A stretch of 64,000 nucleotides of DNA from Osmia lignaria lignaria (taxonomy: Eukaryota; Arthropoda; Insecta; Hymenoptera; Megachilidae). The notes beneath the pieces are model-generated. The model was not told the DNA's origin. It made no database searches and saw only the letters and a list, made by a program, of their open reading frames with translations. Of the stretch, positions 38,652 through 50,566 are shown piece after piece. Positions within the stretch are counted from its first letter, which is position 1, and each line of letters starts with the position of its first letter. A program made the position numbers and the translations under genes. The stretch is taken from the NCBI RefSeq assembly GCF_051020975.1, contig NC_135035.1, positions 6,758,001 to 6,822,000 on the forward strand. The letters run 5' to 3'.

Positions 38652-40186
38652 ATAGAACAAAAGCATTCTCGACAATAGTTAGTTCTCCCAGGATTATAAT
38701 TTTGATCGATTCACAGGTAAGATTTGTACCCATGTTAATTACAGAGTTAATTGCTTCCTGGTGACGGTTTAAAATAGCGTTTCCGTGGTGTTTTATCAAA
38801 ACGCGACGGAACCGTCGTATCAATTACTTTTTTTCTAGGTCGTACACGGCGAGCTACTTCATTCATATGCAAAGATAAAGAGCGTGTAAGTTCACGCGAC
38901 AACTGAGAGAGTTGGTCGATGGCCTACGAAGGCCGCCTACTTACCTTTTGATTCTTACCTAGCCAAACCGATTACGTGCTCGACCGAACCGTACATTTTC
39001 TCGCATAATTTCCTTCACCGACGTGCAGATCCTCTGCTCGAAGGTTTTTTCAAGCGATTTTCAAGAGAACGGGAAGGATAAGCGGAAAGGTCGCGTCGAT
39101 TAACCCATTTGAGCTCTCGTTAGAAGATGATTCTCAGTAATTTCTTTCCTTTATTACTGCATTGTAAATTATCATATTTTTAAATTGTGGTTGAAACGTT
39201 GTAAAAAGTTTCAGTGAATGTTCTCAAAATTCTTAACCAGTATACACTCGACTGAAACTGGTCAGGAATGGAGGATGAACAGGAGGGCAAGGTGGAACGG
39301 TGATTAGAAACTCCGGTTCAGACAGATACGATCTTCTCGATCCTCGAAACACGCCATGGTCAAAATCTTGGAACTTTTACCTGTAAATTTTCCTGAATTA
39401 GCTAAAGAATTCTGTTCCTCGCTGTTCAGAGTAAACGTTTCATACTAAAGTTGATTTTCAACGGGGAAGTTGGTGGACTGACTGATTTATAGCATCTCTT
39501 ATTGAATGCAACGTTGGAAGGCTGTCGAATCCAAATGAAAAATGAATCTTTAGAAAGTTCTTAAACTTCACTTGAAGACTAACAAACAAAGGAGTATTTA
39601 GCAAAATTTAGTGAGAATAATTTAAGACTTAAGAATATCAGATTTTAATTCATTTAGCTCAATCTTAGAATAAAATTTTTAGACCATCCTTTATAATAAA
39701 AAGATCCTTCGAACCAGCGTCCAAGAATATTCATAATTCATGAACGCTCCCCCGCTTATTCTTTGTCCTCTTATGTTAGTTCATCTTCTTTCTTTTTATT
39801 CAATTCACCTTGATCGGTTCGTGTTCAGCAAACTTCCCTCGTTAGGAGGATCAGTCGATTAAGCATCATCGTTCAACAGGCTGAAACTTCATTTCAAGGT
39901 TATTAGGCTGATATAGCGTGTAAGTGCGGCCCTGTTCAGCCCTGTCCTCTTCTTCTTATTCTACAGAATGAACCGTGCTTTGTGTTCGAAGGGAGATTTA
40001 AGGTCTTCCTTGGAATTCTTGTGCGTTTGTGTTGGTGGGATGATGTTGGGTCGACCCTATGGGTCCTAGTGATGGGACCAATCCCATCGTAACTTTCAAT
40101 TCTAGATTTCATTAAATTTTAGTGGGCGATATAGGGGAGTCCTCTCTCAAACACCATCTCTGGATACAAACCAGAGTAAACCATAG

Positions 40187-40206
40187 AAAAAAAAAAAAAA
40201 AAAAAA
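40187..40206. repeat. Poly(A) tract, 20 bases
   Basis: An uninterrupted A run with no recognisable retroposed body to its left and no flanking duplication seen. Confidence 0.85.
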
Positions 40207-42329
40207 TGAAATTTTAGGTCTTGAAATTAACTTGATACTTGGAATTAAATTAGTACATTCAGTTCTGAATTTCAAGATTTATTTAATACACTACTCATAA
40301 TTAAATTTTTAGACATTTTAATCGATTAAGAATCAATTGCATTTGTTCGCTTGTTTCCATCACTAATACCTGTCGGACTTGATGATGGTCACAGAATCAC
40401 GCAGTTCTCATATACGTGAGTTTGTAAGCCACAAATGCATCTAGAAAGGGGGACGAAACGTTAGCTGGGTAATAAGGGTTATTAGCTTCAATATTATTCG
40501 TAGATTGCTTTTTGTTGAACGTACTAATTGCACGTCGAAAGGTTAACACTAAACGTTATCTTTCGTTACGACTCCTACAGTTTCAGCTGCTAGGTAGCCT
40601 TTAGTCTGTCCTCGTGTAGGAAGGATGTTTATTAAACGTTTGCGCTTTTTAGAATTTGTTCATAATGAATGGTTAGCATTACGTAAATGTATGATGTTCC
40701 TGTAACGTTGTTATGTTTCGCTTTGATTCTTCTTTTCCTCGTTTTCCTTTGTTTTTCAACTTAAAATTAACATTTTAAAGTGTAATTTGATTTCCTCGTT
40801 ATTTATTTATGAGGAACACTTTGAAAATAAATCTTAAGTACAAGCGCAGGAGTCCATGAACGCTTCCTGTTATTTATAAATTGTAATTGAATGAAAATTA
40901 ATGAAAGGTTTCTTTAAACGTTTGAAAAGGTACCTCGAGATTTATGAGGATCTTAAAACGGAAATAATTGCACGACATTATCCTACATCCCGTGTATTGT
41001 GCAAAAAGTGAAAATCGTTGCCAGGAATTGCTTTAGCGTTGCATTATGTAAAAGAACAAATCGGAACAAGGAGAGAGATAAAGTTTAACGCTGTTCGACG
41101 ATCGTTAAATTCATCCCTTAAATTCGAAGCTACGGTGAAACTGACGAGGATAATTGTGAGTTTCGACAGTAATTGCCAGGTTAATGAAACTAGGCAGAGG
41201 GTAAATTGAAAACCTTCCTCGGGACATAGAAATTCACAATAAAAACACAGGGAACGTAGATTTTCACATGAACTCCGCCGTTCAGCCCAGAGCGTCGAAT
41301 AGGACCGGACGTGGCAGGACGGATTCCGAAAAATTAGCCTCGATCGTTGCGGCTGAAAGAAACGGGACGAGAGTTTATGTTATCGACGATGAGCGCATGG
41401 ATAATAAATCGAGAGGGATTTCAATGGTTTAACGATCACGCGACTTGGTACGTTCGAAGCGGCAGGATCGAAGAATTTATGTCGGTGGCGCGAGTCGCAT
41501 CGCGTCGCTGAATTTCGGATCCAACTTTACTGTTCCGTCGAAATGGGAACGATCGTTGGAAGAATCGTTCGCGTGGAAATGCCATCGAGCCGAATTATCA
41601 AAGATTTAACCGGTATTCCTTTTTTATTTCAACCGTATCCTGTCAAAGGATTCGCCGAATGAAAGCTATGTCCATTACCTTGTATCAATTTATGCGATGC
41701 TTCTTGTCCGGAATTCACAGAGTTCCTTCATTCACCGACAATAGGAGAGGCGAAAGGCTTTTTTACGAATAATAAAATTACTCGTGTCGCGAAATGGACC
41801 CTTTCATTTTGAATCTCGGTGGTGAATTGTAAAGGGTGTTCCACTTAAGCTGATTTCGCTCGAGTGACTTTGAAATTACCGGGGATCATTAAATATTATT
41901 AGTCTTTTGTGCAACGTAAACATTTAACCACTTTGATCTATTGGTAGTCGTTTAAATGGCAGCTCGACAGCTATGCCTCGCGAACGATCGCAAACACGTT
42001 TCCAGACGCAAAGTAACGGCAATCCAAGTAAATCGCTGGCTGCAATTTACGCGACACCCGTTTAAACTCAGCCGAATTCACCCCTGGCACGCACATCGTA
42101 GACGTTTACGCGTGCAGACGATGATTCGTCCGTCAAAGCGTGTTCCGTTTCTTTTCCACGAAAGCGAGAGAAAGGCTTGAAAGAATAGGAGATCCGAGCG
42201 CAGGAACCGGGTGGAAAGGAGTTGCAAAGCGGGGAGAATGCGAGATTGAGACACCGGAAACGGAAACCATTAATGGCGTTCGCGGCGAGTACCCGTGAAG
42301 TGGATGAAGCTAGATAGACGAACGAAGAG

Positions 42330-42410
42330 GAACGGAGAGAGAGAGAAAATGAGAGTGAAGGAAAAATGAGCGAGTGTACAGGATATGAAACGAGAGAGAA
42401 AGAAGGGTGG
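42330..42410. repeat. Purine-rich GA tract
   Basis: The plus strand is almost all G and A with GAGAGAGA runs. Such tracts can bind GAGA-type factors in insects; here that is only inferred from composition. It lies in a CpG-richer island (about 42.0-42.6 kb). Confidence 0.5.
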
Positions 42411-43109
42411 TCGTAGGAGAAAATCGCGAGTCAAGGGACGAGGGGGGGGACAGAAGAGTTGCACAATGCCATTGTGAATTCGTAACCATGCTTTCTGCCC
42501 TCCCTTTCTGCGCTCCTTCTGCATCGCCGAGCCGTCTTCTACCCCTCTCCTGGCCAACTCGCCAGAACACCACCCGGAAAGACCCTTAACGCCTGTCGAC
42601 TCGCATGGATTTAACGTTTTTAATTCTTAAGCACAGGGCACTCTTCTTTGGCCACTTCTCACTTTTGGACGGTTCGAGAATGAAAATTTTTGAAGACACC
42701 CCTTTTTTAAAGGGTGAAATTCAGAATCACTGATGCGATTCTGTGGTTGCTGTTTATGAAGGTTTTGGCTGGTCTGGTAGATTATTTTTCAATTTTATAT
42801 TTAATTATTTTTAATTGGTTTTTTGATTAGCAGTGAGGGTGGAATCGAGTCTATACTGATACTTAAAGCTTTGAAAACTGTAACAACTTTTTTTATTACT
42901 TAACTGATTTTTTTATCAAGCTTTCGTGCTGGAGTGTACGTATTAGTTAACGTGTATTTAATGTACTAACAACGATGACTTGGATGTCATTAAATCTTAT
43001 TGAAGTGCAACAAGTGAGCATGTCGCGTGCATACTTTTTTAAAAATTTTTTTTCTGTATTGCATTCGACTTGCACTTGCACATGCACTTTATGGTGTTTC
43101 AAATGCATT

Positions 43110-43317
43110 TTAACCCTTTTTGCAAACGATAAATGCGTTTGAATGAAATTATAGTAATTATTTATAAATTCAGGTGTACGTATGTTTTTTCTTTCTTAAC
43201 ACAAGGAACAATTTGTAAATGTAAGCGTTACAAATTTGTAACACATGCTTCGAAGAAAAGAAATATTCGGTGTATTCGCGAGGTTGAGTTTAGAGTACTG
43301 CCTCGTCAAAGGGTTAA
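43110..43317. mobile_element. Short TTAA-CCC MITE, 208 bp
   Basis: TTAACCCTTT begins the element and AAAGGGTTAA ends it. Beyond these 10 bp the ends diverge (TTGCAAACG against GACGAGGCAG), so the call rests on the terminal match to the 5461 and 31,831 elements and on TTAA at both edges. Confidence 0.45.
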
Positions 43318-43719
43318 ATTGCTCGTTCGCGTTTAGAACGTGACCGATTTGCATATTCCGGAACGAAATGTGCATTTCCTCGGTTTGGTCTTGTTGGTAT
43401 TGCTAATGTCGACGATAACCGCTTTGAACATTAGCTTTAGGTAGGAGAGACACGGAATAACGTAATAAAAGGGGTAGTTTTTTCTCACTTTACATATTCT
43501 TGAATCGTAATTACACTTATCTCCTCATTTTTCCTATTATTATTAACATATTGTTTGTGATTTTAATCGTTCATGTAGAAAAACCTGAGAGATAGCTTCT
43601 GCAATTAGTTCAGTTTAAAAAATTTGTTATTCAAATAACCAGAAGATATAATTTAACTGCGTAAGAAAGAAAGATTAGAAAAATAACGAAGGTGTAAAAT
43701 TAATTTTAGCAAATTGAAC

Positions 43720-44175
43720 GGCAGACAAAATTCAAAGTCTCCAGAAGTCTAGTATTTATTGAAATATAAATTCTTTTTTTCACGAAGTTAGTTATGTTCA
43801 CTAACTAGGTTAATCCTATCAGGCAATGAATTCTCTTGTGCTACACAAATTCCAAAGGTTTTAAGGCTGCTTAGATTTTTTATAATTTTTACTACATTTT
43901 CCAACAGCAAGCAAAATTAAAAATCTCCTCTTCAAATATAAATCTCCCTTTAAAGTTGGATTAATCGTATGAAATACTTACTAAAATATCTCTTACTGCA
44001 ATTTTTAATATTTTCACGTTTATCAAAATTAGTTTAATGAAATTTCAATTCAATGGTAAACAAAATCAAAAATCTCCACTCAGTGTTTTTGTAAAATATA
44101 AATCTTGTAAAGTTGATTACATATCCGGTTTAATCGTAGAAACAGTGAATTATCTGGTGCTATGCAAATTTCAAG
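43720..44175. repeat. Three diverged direct repeats
   Basis: Related blocks begin near 43,721, 43,905 and 44,055. Each has an ACAAAAT/GCAAAATT start, AAATCTCC, AAATATAAATCT and a GTTGGATTAATCGTA-type part. The first and third also share GTGAATTATCTGGTGCTA-like sequence followed by CAAATT. They are old copies of an unknown unit; the spacing (about 185 and 150 bp) is irregular. Confidence 0.45.
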
Positions 44176-47100
44176 TTCACGTATCCGATGCAACGTTCGC
44201 TTATACAGTACATTGGGCGATTTAATCGGTCCCTGTTAATGTTCCCGGGTAAATCCAACGTCGAACAAGCATTGCGTCGGTCAGACGCGTTCAGCATCGC
44301 GAAATCGCTTAATCCTAGTTCCTCCATTTCCGTGCTTTATCTATTTCGATCTCTTTAGAGCATCGAGAATTGAGCACAATTCTGCACCGTTTCAAAGACC
44401 GTCCAGAATCTAATGGTGCAACTGCATCGAATCGTTATATATATTAAAGTTACAATCTAATGGACGTTTCTGTCAAAATTAGACTATCAATAAATCCACG
44501 TAACAATATTTAATTATTCGTTAATGAAACATGCGCGTGTCGTGAATCTCTGTAAAAATCCTTGATTGGGTGTTGAAATTAACTTTGGCGATTTCATTTG
44601 AGTAGCGCCGAACAGAATAGTGGAAATAAAGCGGAACGACTGTGAAACGGAAATGGAGTCCTTTATACGCCACTTTTCTCGCTTTCTTTCCGCCCTCTTC
44701 GTCGTTGACCCTCTTCTTCTCGACTTGCTCGTTGTATTTTCTCGAAGAAGCGTGTTATCCGTTCAACTTTACCCGTTTGCTACACTTACTCGGATGATAA
44801 AGTGATCCTGGACGCAGGATCTGATATCCTGCTGGATATTGGGCCACGTTTCCTCCCGTTTTAACTAAAAGCGCGTGCTGGAAAATCTAGCAGAATCGTT
44901 TCAGAAAAAGGAATTGTGTTCGAATGACTCTTCTCGATCGGGTTGTTTTAACATCGATGAGATTATTTTCGTAGATTTCTTGATATTATTCATTTCAAAA
45001 AATTTTTATACTGTTAATTAACTATTGCGAGAAAAACTTGCTTTCCATAAATTCACTCTAACACAATTTGATTGTGTTCGATTCGATCATTTCAAAATAT
45101 ACGTATTCAAATTTAATTGCATGAATAATTTCATTGTTTCGCATCGTTTGATATACCACCGTATTAATAACTCATTTATCGATTGTTTTATCGCCTGAAT
45201 GTTGAATGTGGTAGCTGGTCAGCCGAATATGTATGAGAAATATGCAATATGCATAATGCATAATATATTTTTAAAAATAAATTTCAATCTAGACTCTAAA
45301 CCGTTTCGTTTAACTGAAAGTACCTCTGCTTAAGATTATTAATTTTCTATAAAAATCTAAAAAAAGAATTTCTAGCTTGCCCATCTACCACTCATCAATT
45401 TTTCATATTTGTTAAATCATCCTTTATTCACAAACTCATAAAACATTACGAGTATCTATTTCTGGCGATGGTCGGATTTAATTATTGTCCGTCAACTCGT
45501 CCTTCTTCTTTGTACATATTTCATCAGGCTGAAAATCTTTAGGGATGAGGTAATTATCGTCCATTTGTAATTAGATTTTAACTCACCACTTTGATTGCAA
45601 CAATATAATTGTACTCTTTGATCGAGCATTACCTTAGCCAAAAGATTGATCGAAATGAAATATTTCACGGAATGCATTGGATATTCCGTTTCGATGATCA
45701 GTAGGAAATCTCGACGCTTCCATTGCAGGCTCGCGATACACTTACACGCTCGGCTGGTTTCTGGCTACCGGAAATACAGTCCTTACGTATCGTCGTATAA
45801 GGGACGCGCTCGCGAATCTCACGGTGCGAATGACAGAAGAGAGATGCACCTCGCGCATTCGATGCATTTTGGTCGGGATAGATCTTTCGACTAAGAAACG
45901 GGGGCGAGGGAACGGCTGGTTCCATTCAGCTGTGCGCTTCTTCCTGATCTGTGCAACTCTCCATCGTTCCCCTTCTCGTCCTTTCTCACCCCTTCTTTTC
46001 TTCCTTTCACCCTCCCGTTTTCATTCCTTTTCTTCCGGTACATCGCTGCAATTTATGGACTGCTTCAGGAAGGCGGGAAAGATAGAGAGGACAGGGAGGG
46101 CCAACCCGATAAATCGGTGCTCGTAAAACGCGCGGAGATCGCGAGCGACGCTTCAATCTTTTCCTCGACGAGGGTTGGATACTGTACATTATTTTCCACC
46201 CTTGCTGTTCTTGTATTTATAGCGGAGAGTAGGCACTATATTTTCCTGCGAGCTTGCTTCAATTATCTATCACTAGCAGATGAAACCGATTCTCTTCTTT
46301 TATAATTCCCAGATTTATTTTTGAAGCTAGGTTTAAATTCATCAAGCACAGAAAAGAAATCAATTTCTGTAGAATACCTTCGCCTGCTAAATCGCTGTAC
46401 CCTCATAAAGGACCTTCCCTTTGAATTCCCTCCTTTTCTATCCTGACTTTGCATTCTGTGCCCCATCTGGACACAGGGACGATTGAAATGAAAAAGGGTC
46501 GGTGACTCGTGACAGGAATGATTTTATTAGTCCATCGCTTTTATCGTATTTCTTTGCAACCACCCTGTAATAACAGCTTAAAGACAGAAAATAACGAACT
46601 GTGACCTGACACTTCAGTGAACGTCTGACTTGGCATGTTTGAAAATGATGCACATCAAGGTCGGTTCTCAAGGCGATCGGGAAATGTGCATCGCAACAGC
46701 AATCATCCTTTCACAGGCTGGAGGTGGAAGGTTAAGTTTGACTCACCGGTATTTCAAGTCATTTACTTAGTCTATACTGGTTGACATAAATTATCCTGCC
46801 TTCACCCGAGCATCTTCCTTTTATCGCTGTTAATTGCGATCCCGTAGAAAGATAAACGTTGCGCACTCGAAGCGATTAGCTGTCGATCCGTAAGGCTTTC
46901 GTGTTACAAGATTCGCTTGGAATCTAGGATTAACAGATGTAAATTACGTGGAGGTTTCACTGATGGTTACGCGATACCTTGCCTTACACTGTAATACTAA
47001 TTAAGTTTAAATTTATCTATGATTTATCGTATCGCGACTTAAAAATTTGTCTGAAAACGAAAAAGGGGTTACGGAAGTTCCAGAATATTATTAACAAAGT

Positions 47101-47810
47101 AAATTCTTTTTTACCAGCGTCACGATCAATTACACCAAAATGGAAATTTCAGTGCACGTTGGTCGAATAAATAAATTCGCAAATGCTGACTGTTTAGCGA
47201 CGGATAAACGATGAAAGTTGCTCGATAAACCGTCAACGCGAGGCTGGTGTTCGTGTAGCAGGAAACCGGGGCGAGGATCGATGCGTCGAAACGATTTTCA
47301 ACGAGCTATTGGCTCTATCGAGGGTAGATCCGATCGATTGATCTGGAGGGTGGTGGATGAGGATAGCTTTCAATTGAGCAGCCAACATCGCCACGGCAAA
47401 CCGTATCAAAAGCACTGGTAATTTTCAAGCACGACTCGATGAAAACGGGAAAATCCGACGAACGGGATCGTTGCGATCCTTCATTCGATGAACCGCAACC
47501 CTCCCGTTGAAAGATCCGGCTACCGAGTAACCACCGGTGAAGGATGATTCAACGATAATTGCACTGCCTTCGCGCTGTATTTTAAAAGTGGAAGGATCCA
47601 TCCGTAAACCAAGTCAAGGGTTATTGCACCCTTCGATACGGGTCCTCGATAATAGCATTTGCGGTGAAATATTCGATCGAACACGCTCTACTTTCTATCT
47701 GTTCAATATTTCGTTCTAACAGGAATAAATAACCGCTGGATTAACCCTTTTACTCGCATCAGGTTTTTTTTAATTTATATCCACTGCCGCAGGATGCACA
47801 TTTTGTAGCT

Positions 47811-48040
47811 TGTAGGAGAGGGGAGAAAAAGGGCGTTTCGTCTCGGGATCGTCAGTGGGGCTGTCAATAGACGATCCCTGCCCGAGATGCCTATAATCCC
47901 GCTTTTTGGAACTCATGCCGGGCGACCACTAGCGAGAACACTGATCATCGATCATCTCGCCGCCACCTAGCGGTCCCCGGCCCGAACCAAAGGCGTCCGG
48001 GGAGACGAAACCTTCTCGCCCTCCACTAAACATGCCTACA
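47811..48040 (+). mobile_element. GC-rich 230-bp element, copy B
   Basis: Starts TGTAGGAGAG and ends CATGCCTACA, flanked by AGCT on both sides (apparent 4-bp target duplication). It contains a hairpin GGGATCGTC (47,845-47,853) with GACGATCCC (47,870-47,878) and a CTCF-like motif on the minus strand at 47,960-47,973. Beyond the 6-bp ends, TTTCGTCTC occurs near both termini in inverse orientation. A TTAACCCTTT end lies 70 bp to the left. No coding capacity. Confidence 0.82.
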
Positions 48041-49450
48041 AGCTATTATTTTATAATTCTAATAATTCTGATATTATTCAGTGCAAGAATCTTGTATCAA
48101 ACGTATTGTATGAAAAGTAGATGGTGTTTGTTCCCGTCTCGTAACTTTGTCTTTAACAGGTTCAACATGCTCGTTTCGGTGTCGGGTCGCTCGATTATTC
48201 GGTTATTCGATTCGGATGTGTCCATTAATTAGAATCTGTCGTTGGTAATGATTGTGTGTGGTGCAGCTCGAGGTCGTATTGCCATATCTGAATCGAATTT
48301 AGGGTCTTGGTGTCCAGTGCTGTTTCGAACGGAGAATCAAGATTGATTTTCTGCAGAGCAAGTCGTTGATTCAGTGAGGAATTTCATTAATTAACATCTT
48401 GGTCGTGCTAAAATCTATATTTTTTGCAAATCAATTACCACTTAAATATAATTCAATTTTTATCTAACATAATTTTTGCAAAGTTCATGGAAAGTCTCAA
48501 TATTCAATGGCAATACTCAGAGGGGACATTCTGTATATTTTCGAATCGCATGTCTTACATTCACTTCTCTCTTTTTTTATTCAACTGGTCAGTCGAGCGA
48601 GCAGATACGTCGATCGAGATCTAAACACGCGAATAGATTGAACGAAAATTATTCAACGTGGCCAACGTTCGACTATCACGGTGTGGACATTGTTCAGCAA
48701 ACACAGGCGTGTCCTTTTGTTGATACGCCAGTGTGCCGCAATGGAGGCTAGGATAACTCCAGAATTCAGATTAGTTCACAAAGTGGCCCCGTGCATCGAA
48801 TAATCCTCGGCCCTTTATTCGGGATTTAAGTCACATCCGGAAATGGAGAACACGCGATCCCCTTTCTCTTTTACCAGGCTTGTTCAGTTTAGCATTTTAG
48901 CCGGCGTTGAATATCGATCTTGTTTATTTCTGATCGGGCATCTGTGACGGAAATTCCATTGTATGATCGGGATAACAAACATTATTTAAGATTAGAGATA
49001 CTCTTGACAGAAGTGAAGTAGAAAATCGTGTTATTAATTAATGGATTAACAGCATTAGAGAAATTCTTAATTGATATTAAATTTTATTGAAATATCTTAT
49101 GTCTCCATTTATAGTCGATAGAAACATTTGCATATCCCTAATGTAATAGGCACGATTCATTCAATTTAAATATTATAATCTATCGTTTGATAATCTTATA
49201 TCCTGAATTATAATTCAAATAATTCTTTGCCATATCTATAATGTCTGACGGCAAATATTGATCGAGCAATTTGCCGGTTATCCAGCGTTTAATCCAGATC
49301 CGCGTGCGTGTACGAGCTCACGAGAACCTATTGTTTGGTTATTCAGGCTAACGGATTCTCTGGAGCCCTGCGACAGGTGTCAGTGTTTCAGAGTTTGCGA
49401 TCCCTGTTAGGTTCGAGATAGAGTTAGGTTAGGCTTGGGTTAAGATTAGG

Positions 49451-49624
49451 TCAAATCTGGGCTAGGTACAACACGCGACAGAGGATATTGCCACGTTCGT
49501 CTCTATCGCTTAGCATAACTTCACAGCTCGTTGCTTCTTGTTCCTCTATGCATGTTCCTCTAGCTGCGAGCTGTTCAGATTGACACGCTTCGATCGCTTC
49601 ATCCATTGTCGTAAATTTTGTCAT
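49451..49624 (-). CDS. Small open frame of uncertain status (57 codons)
   Basis: From the ATG at 49,624 the frame reads MTKFTTMDEAIEACQSEQ and ends at a stop by 49,451. Its composition (balanced, acidic, four cysteines) is more protein-like than other short frames here. An AG precedes the ATG, as at an acceptor. No domain, no partner exon and no transcript evidence are visible, so it may be chance. It abuts TTAGG-like sequence on one side and the satellite array on the other. Confidence 0.15.
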   Translation of the reverse strand: MTKFTTMDEAIEACQSEQLAARGTCIEEQEATSCEVMLSDRDERGNILCRVLYLAQI

Positions 49625-49737
49625 TTTTCTATATTTAAAGTACCTAGATAAAATACAAATACATTCCATTGGTTCTACTGTTAATTTTATGCGTAAAATG
49701 TAAACGTTTATGGCAGATTAAAATAAAATGTGTCTTT

Positions 49738-50566
49738 GATATCTCTGAAACCATTCTGCTTTTGGTATTTCACTATAATACTTTCTTATATAGAATGTTT
49801 AAAAGAATCGATCTACGTAAAAAAAAGTTCAAAAATTCGCTTTTAAAAAAAGTGCATGTGCATCGGGTAAGTGCATCGCTTCACTTAATTTGAGATATCT
49901 CGGAAACTATTCTGTTTTCAAAATTTTACCCTAATACTTTCTTATACAGAATGTCTAAAAGAATCGATCTACGTAAAAAAAGTTCAAAAATTCGTTTTTA
50001 AAAAAAGTGCATGTGCATCGGGTAAGTGCATCGCTCCACTTAAATTAAGATATCTCGGAAACTAGTCTGTTCTCAACATTTTACCCTAATACTTTCTGAT
50101 ACAGAATGTCTAAAAGAATCGATCTACGTAAAAAAAGTTCAAAAATTCGTTTTTGAAAAAAGTGCATGTGCATCGGATAAGTGCATCGCGTCACTTAATT
50201 TGAGATATCTCGGAAACTATTCTGTTTTCAACATTTCACCCTAATACTTTCTTATACAGAATGTCTAAAAGAATCGACCTACGTAAAGAAAAGTACAAAA
50301 ATTCGATTTAAAAAAAAGTGCATGTGCATCAGATAAGTGCATCGCTCCACTTAAATTGAGATATCTCGGAAACTATTCTGTTTTCAACATTTCACCCTAA
50401 TACTTTCTTATACAGAATGTCTAAAAGAATCGACCTACGTAAAGAAAAGTACAAAAATTCGATTTTTAAAAAAGTGCATGTGCATCGAATAAGTGCATCG
50501 CTCCAATTAATTTGAGATATCTCTCAAACTATTCTGTTTTCAACATTTTACCCTAATATGTATTTT
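49738..50566. repeat. Satellite-like tandem array, about 155-bp unit, five-plus copies
   Basis: The GTGCATGTGCATC block recurs at 49,852, 50,007, 50,162, 50,318 and 50,474, i.e. every 155-156 bp. Each unit also holds GATATCTCGGAAACTA, CCCTAATACTTTCTTATA and AAAGAATCGAYCTACGTAAA. The array starts and ends inside a unit. The unit length is not a multiple of three and frames are interrupted, so it is not a repeat protein. Confidence 0.93.

Noticed and set aside
49407..49450. TTAGG repeats as a telomere
   Set aside because: Units are irregular and interrupted, and unique sequence continues on both sides.
49738..50566. Regular array as a possible CRISPR
   Set aside because: Whole units of about 155 bp repeat without unique spacers, and the genome is eukaryotic; it is a satellite.
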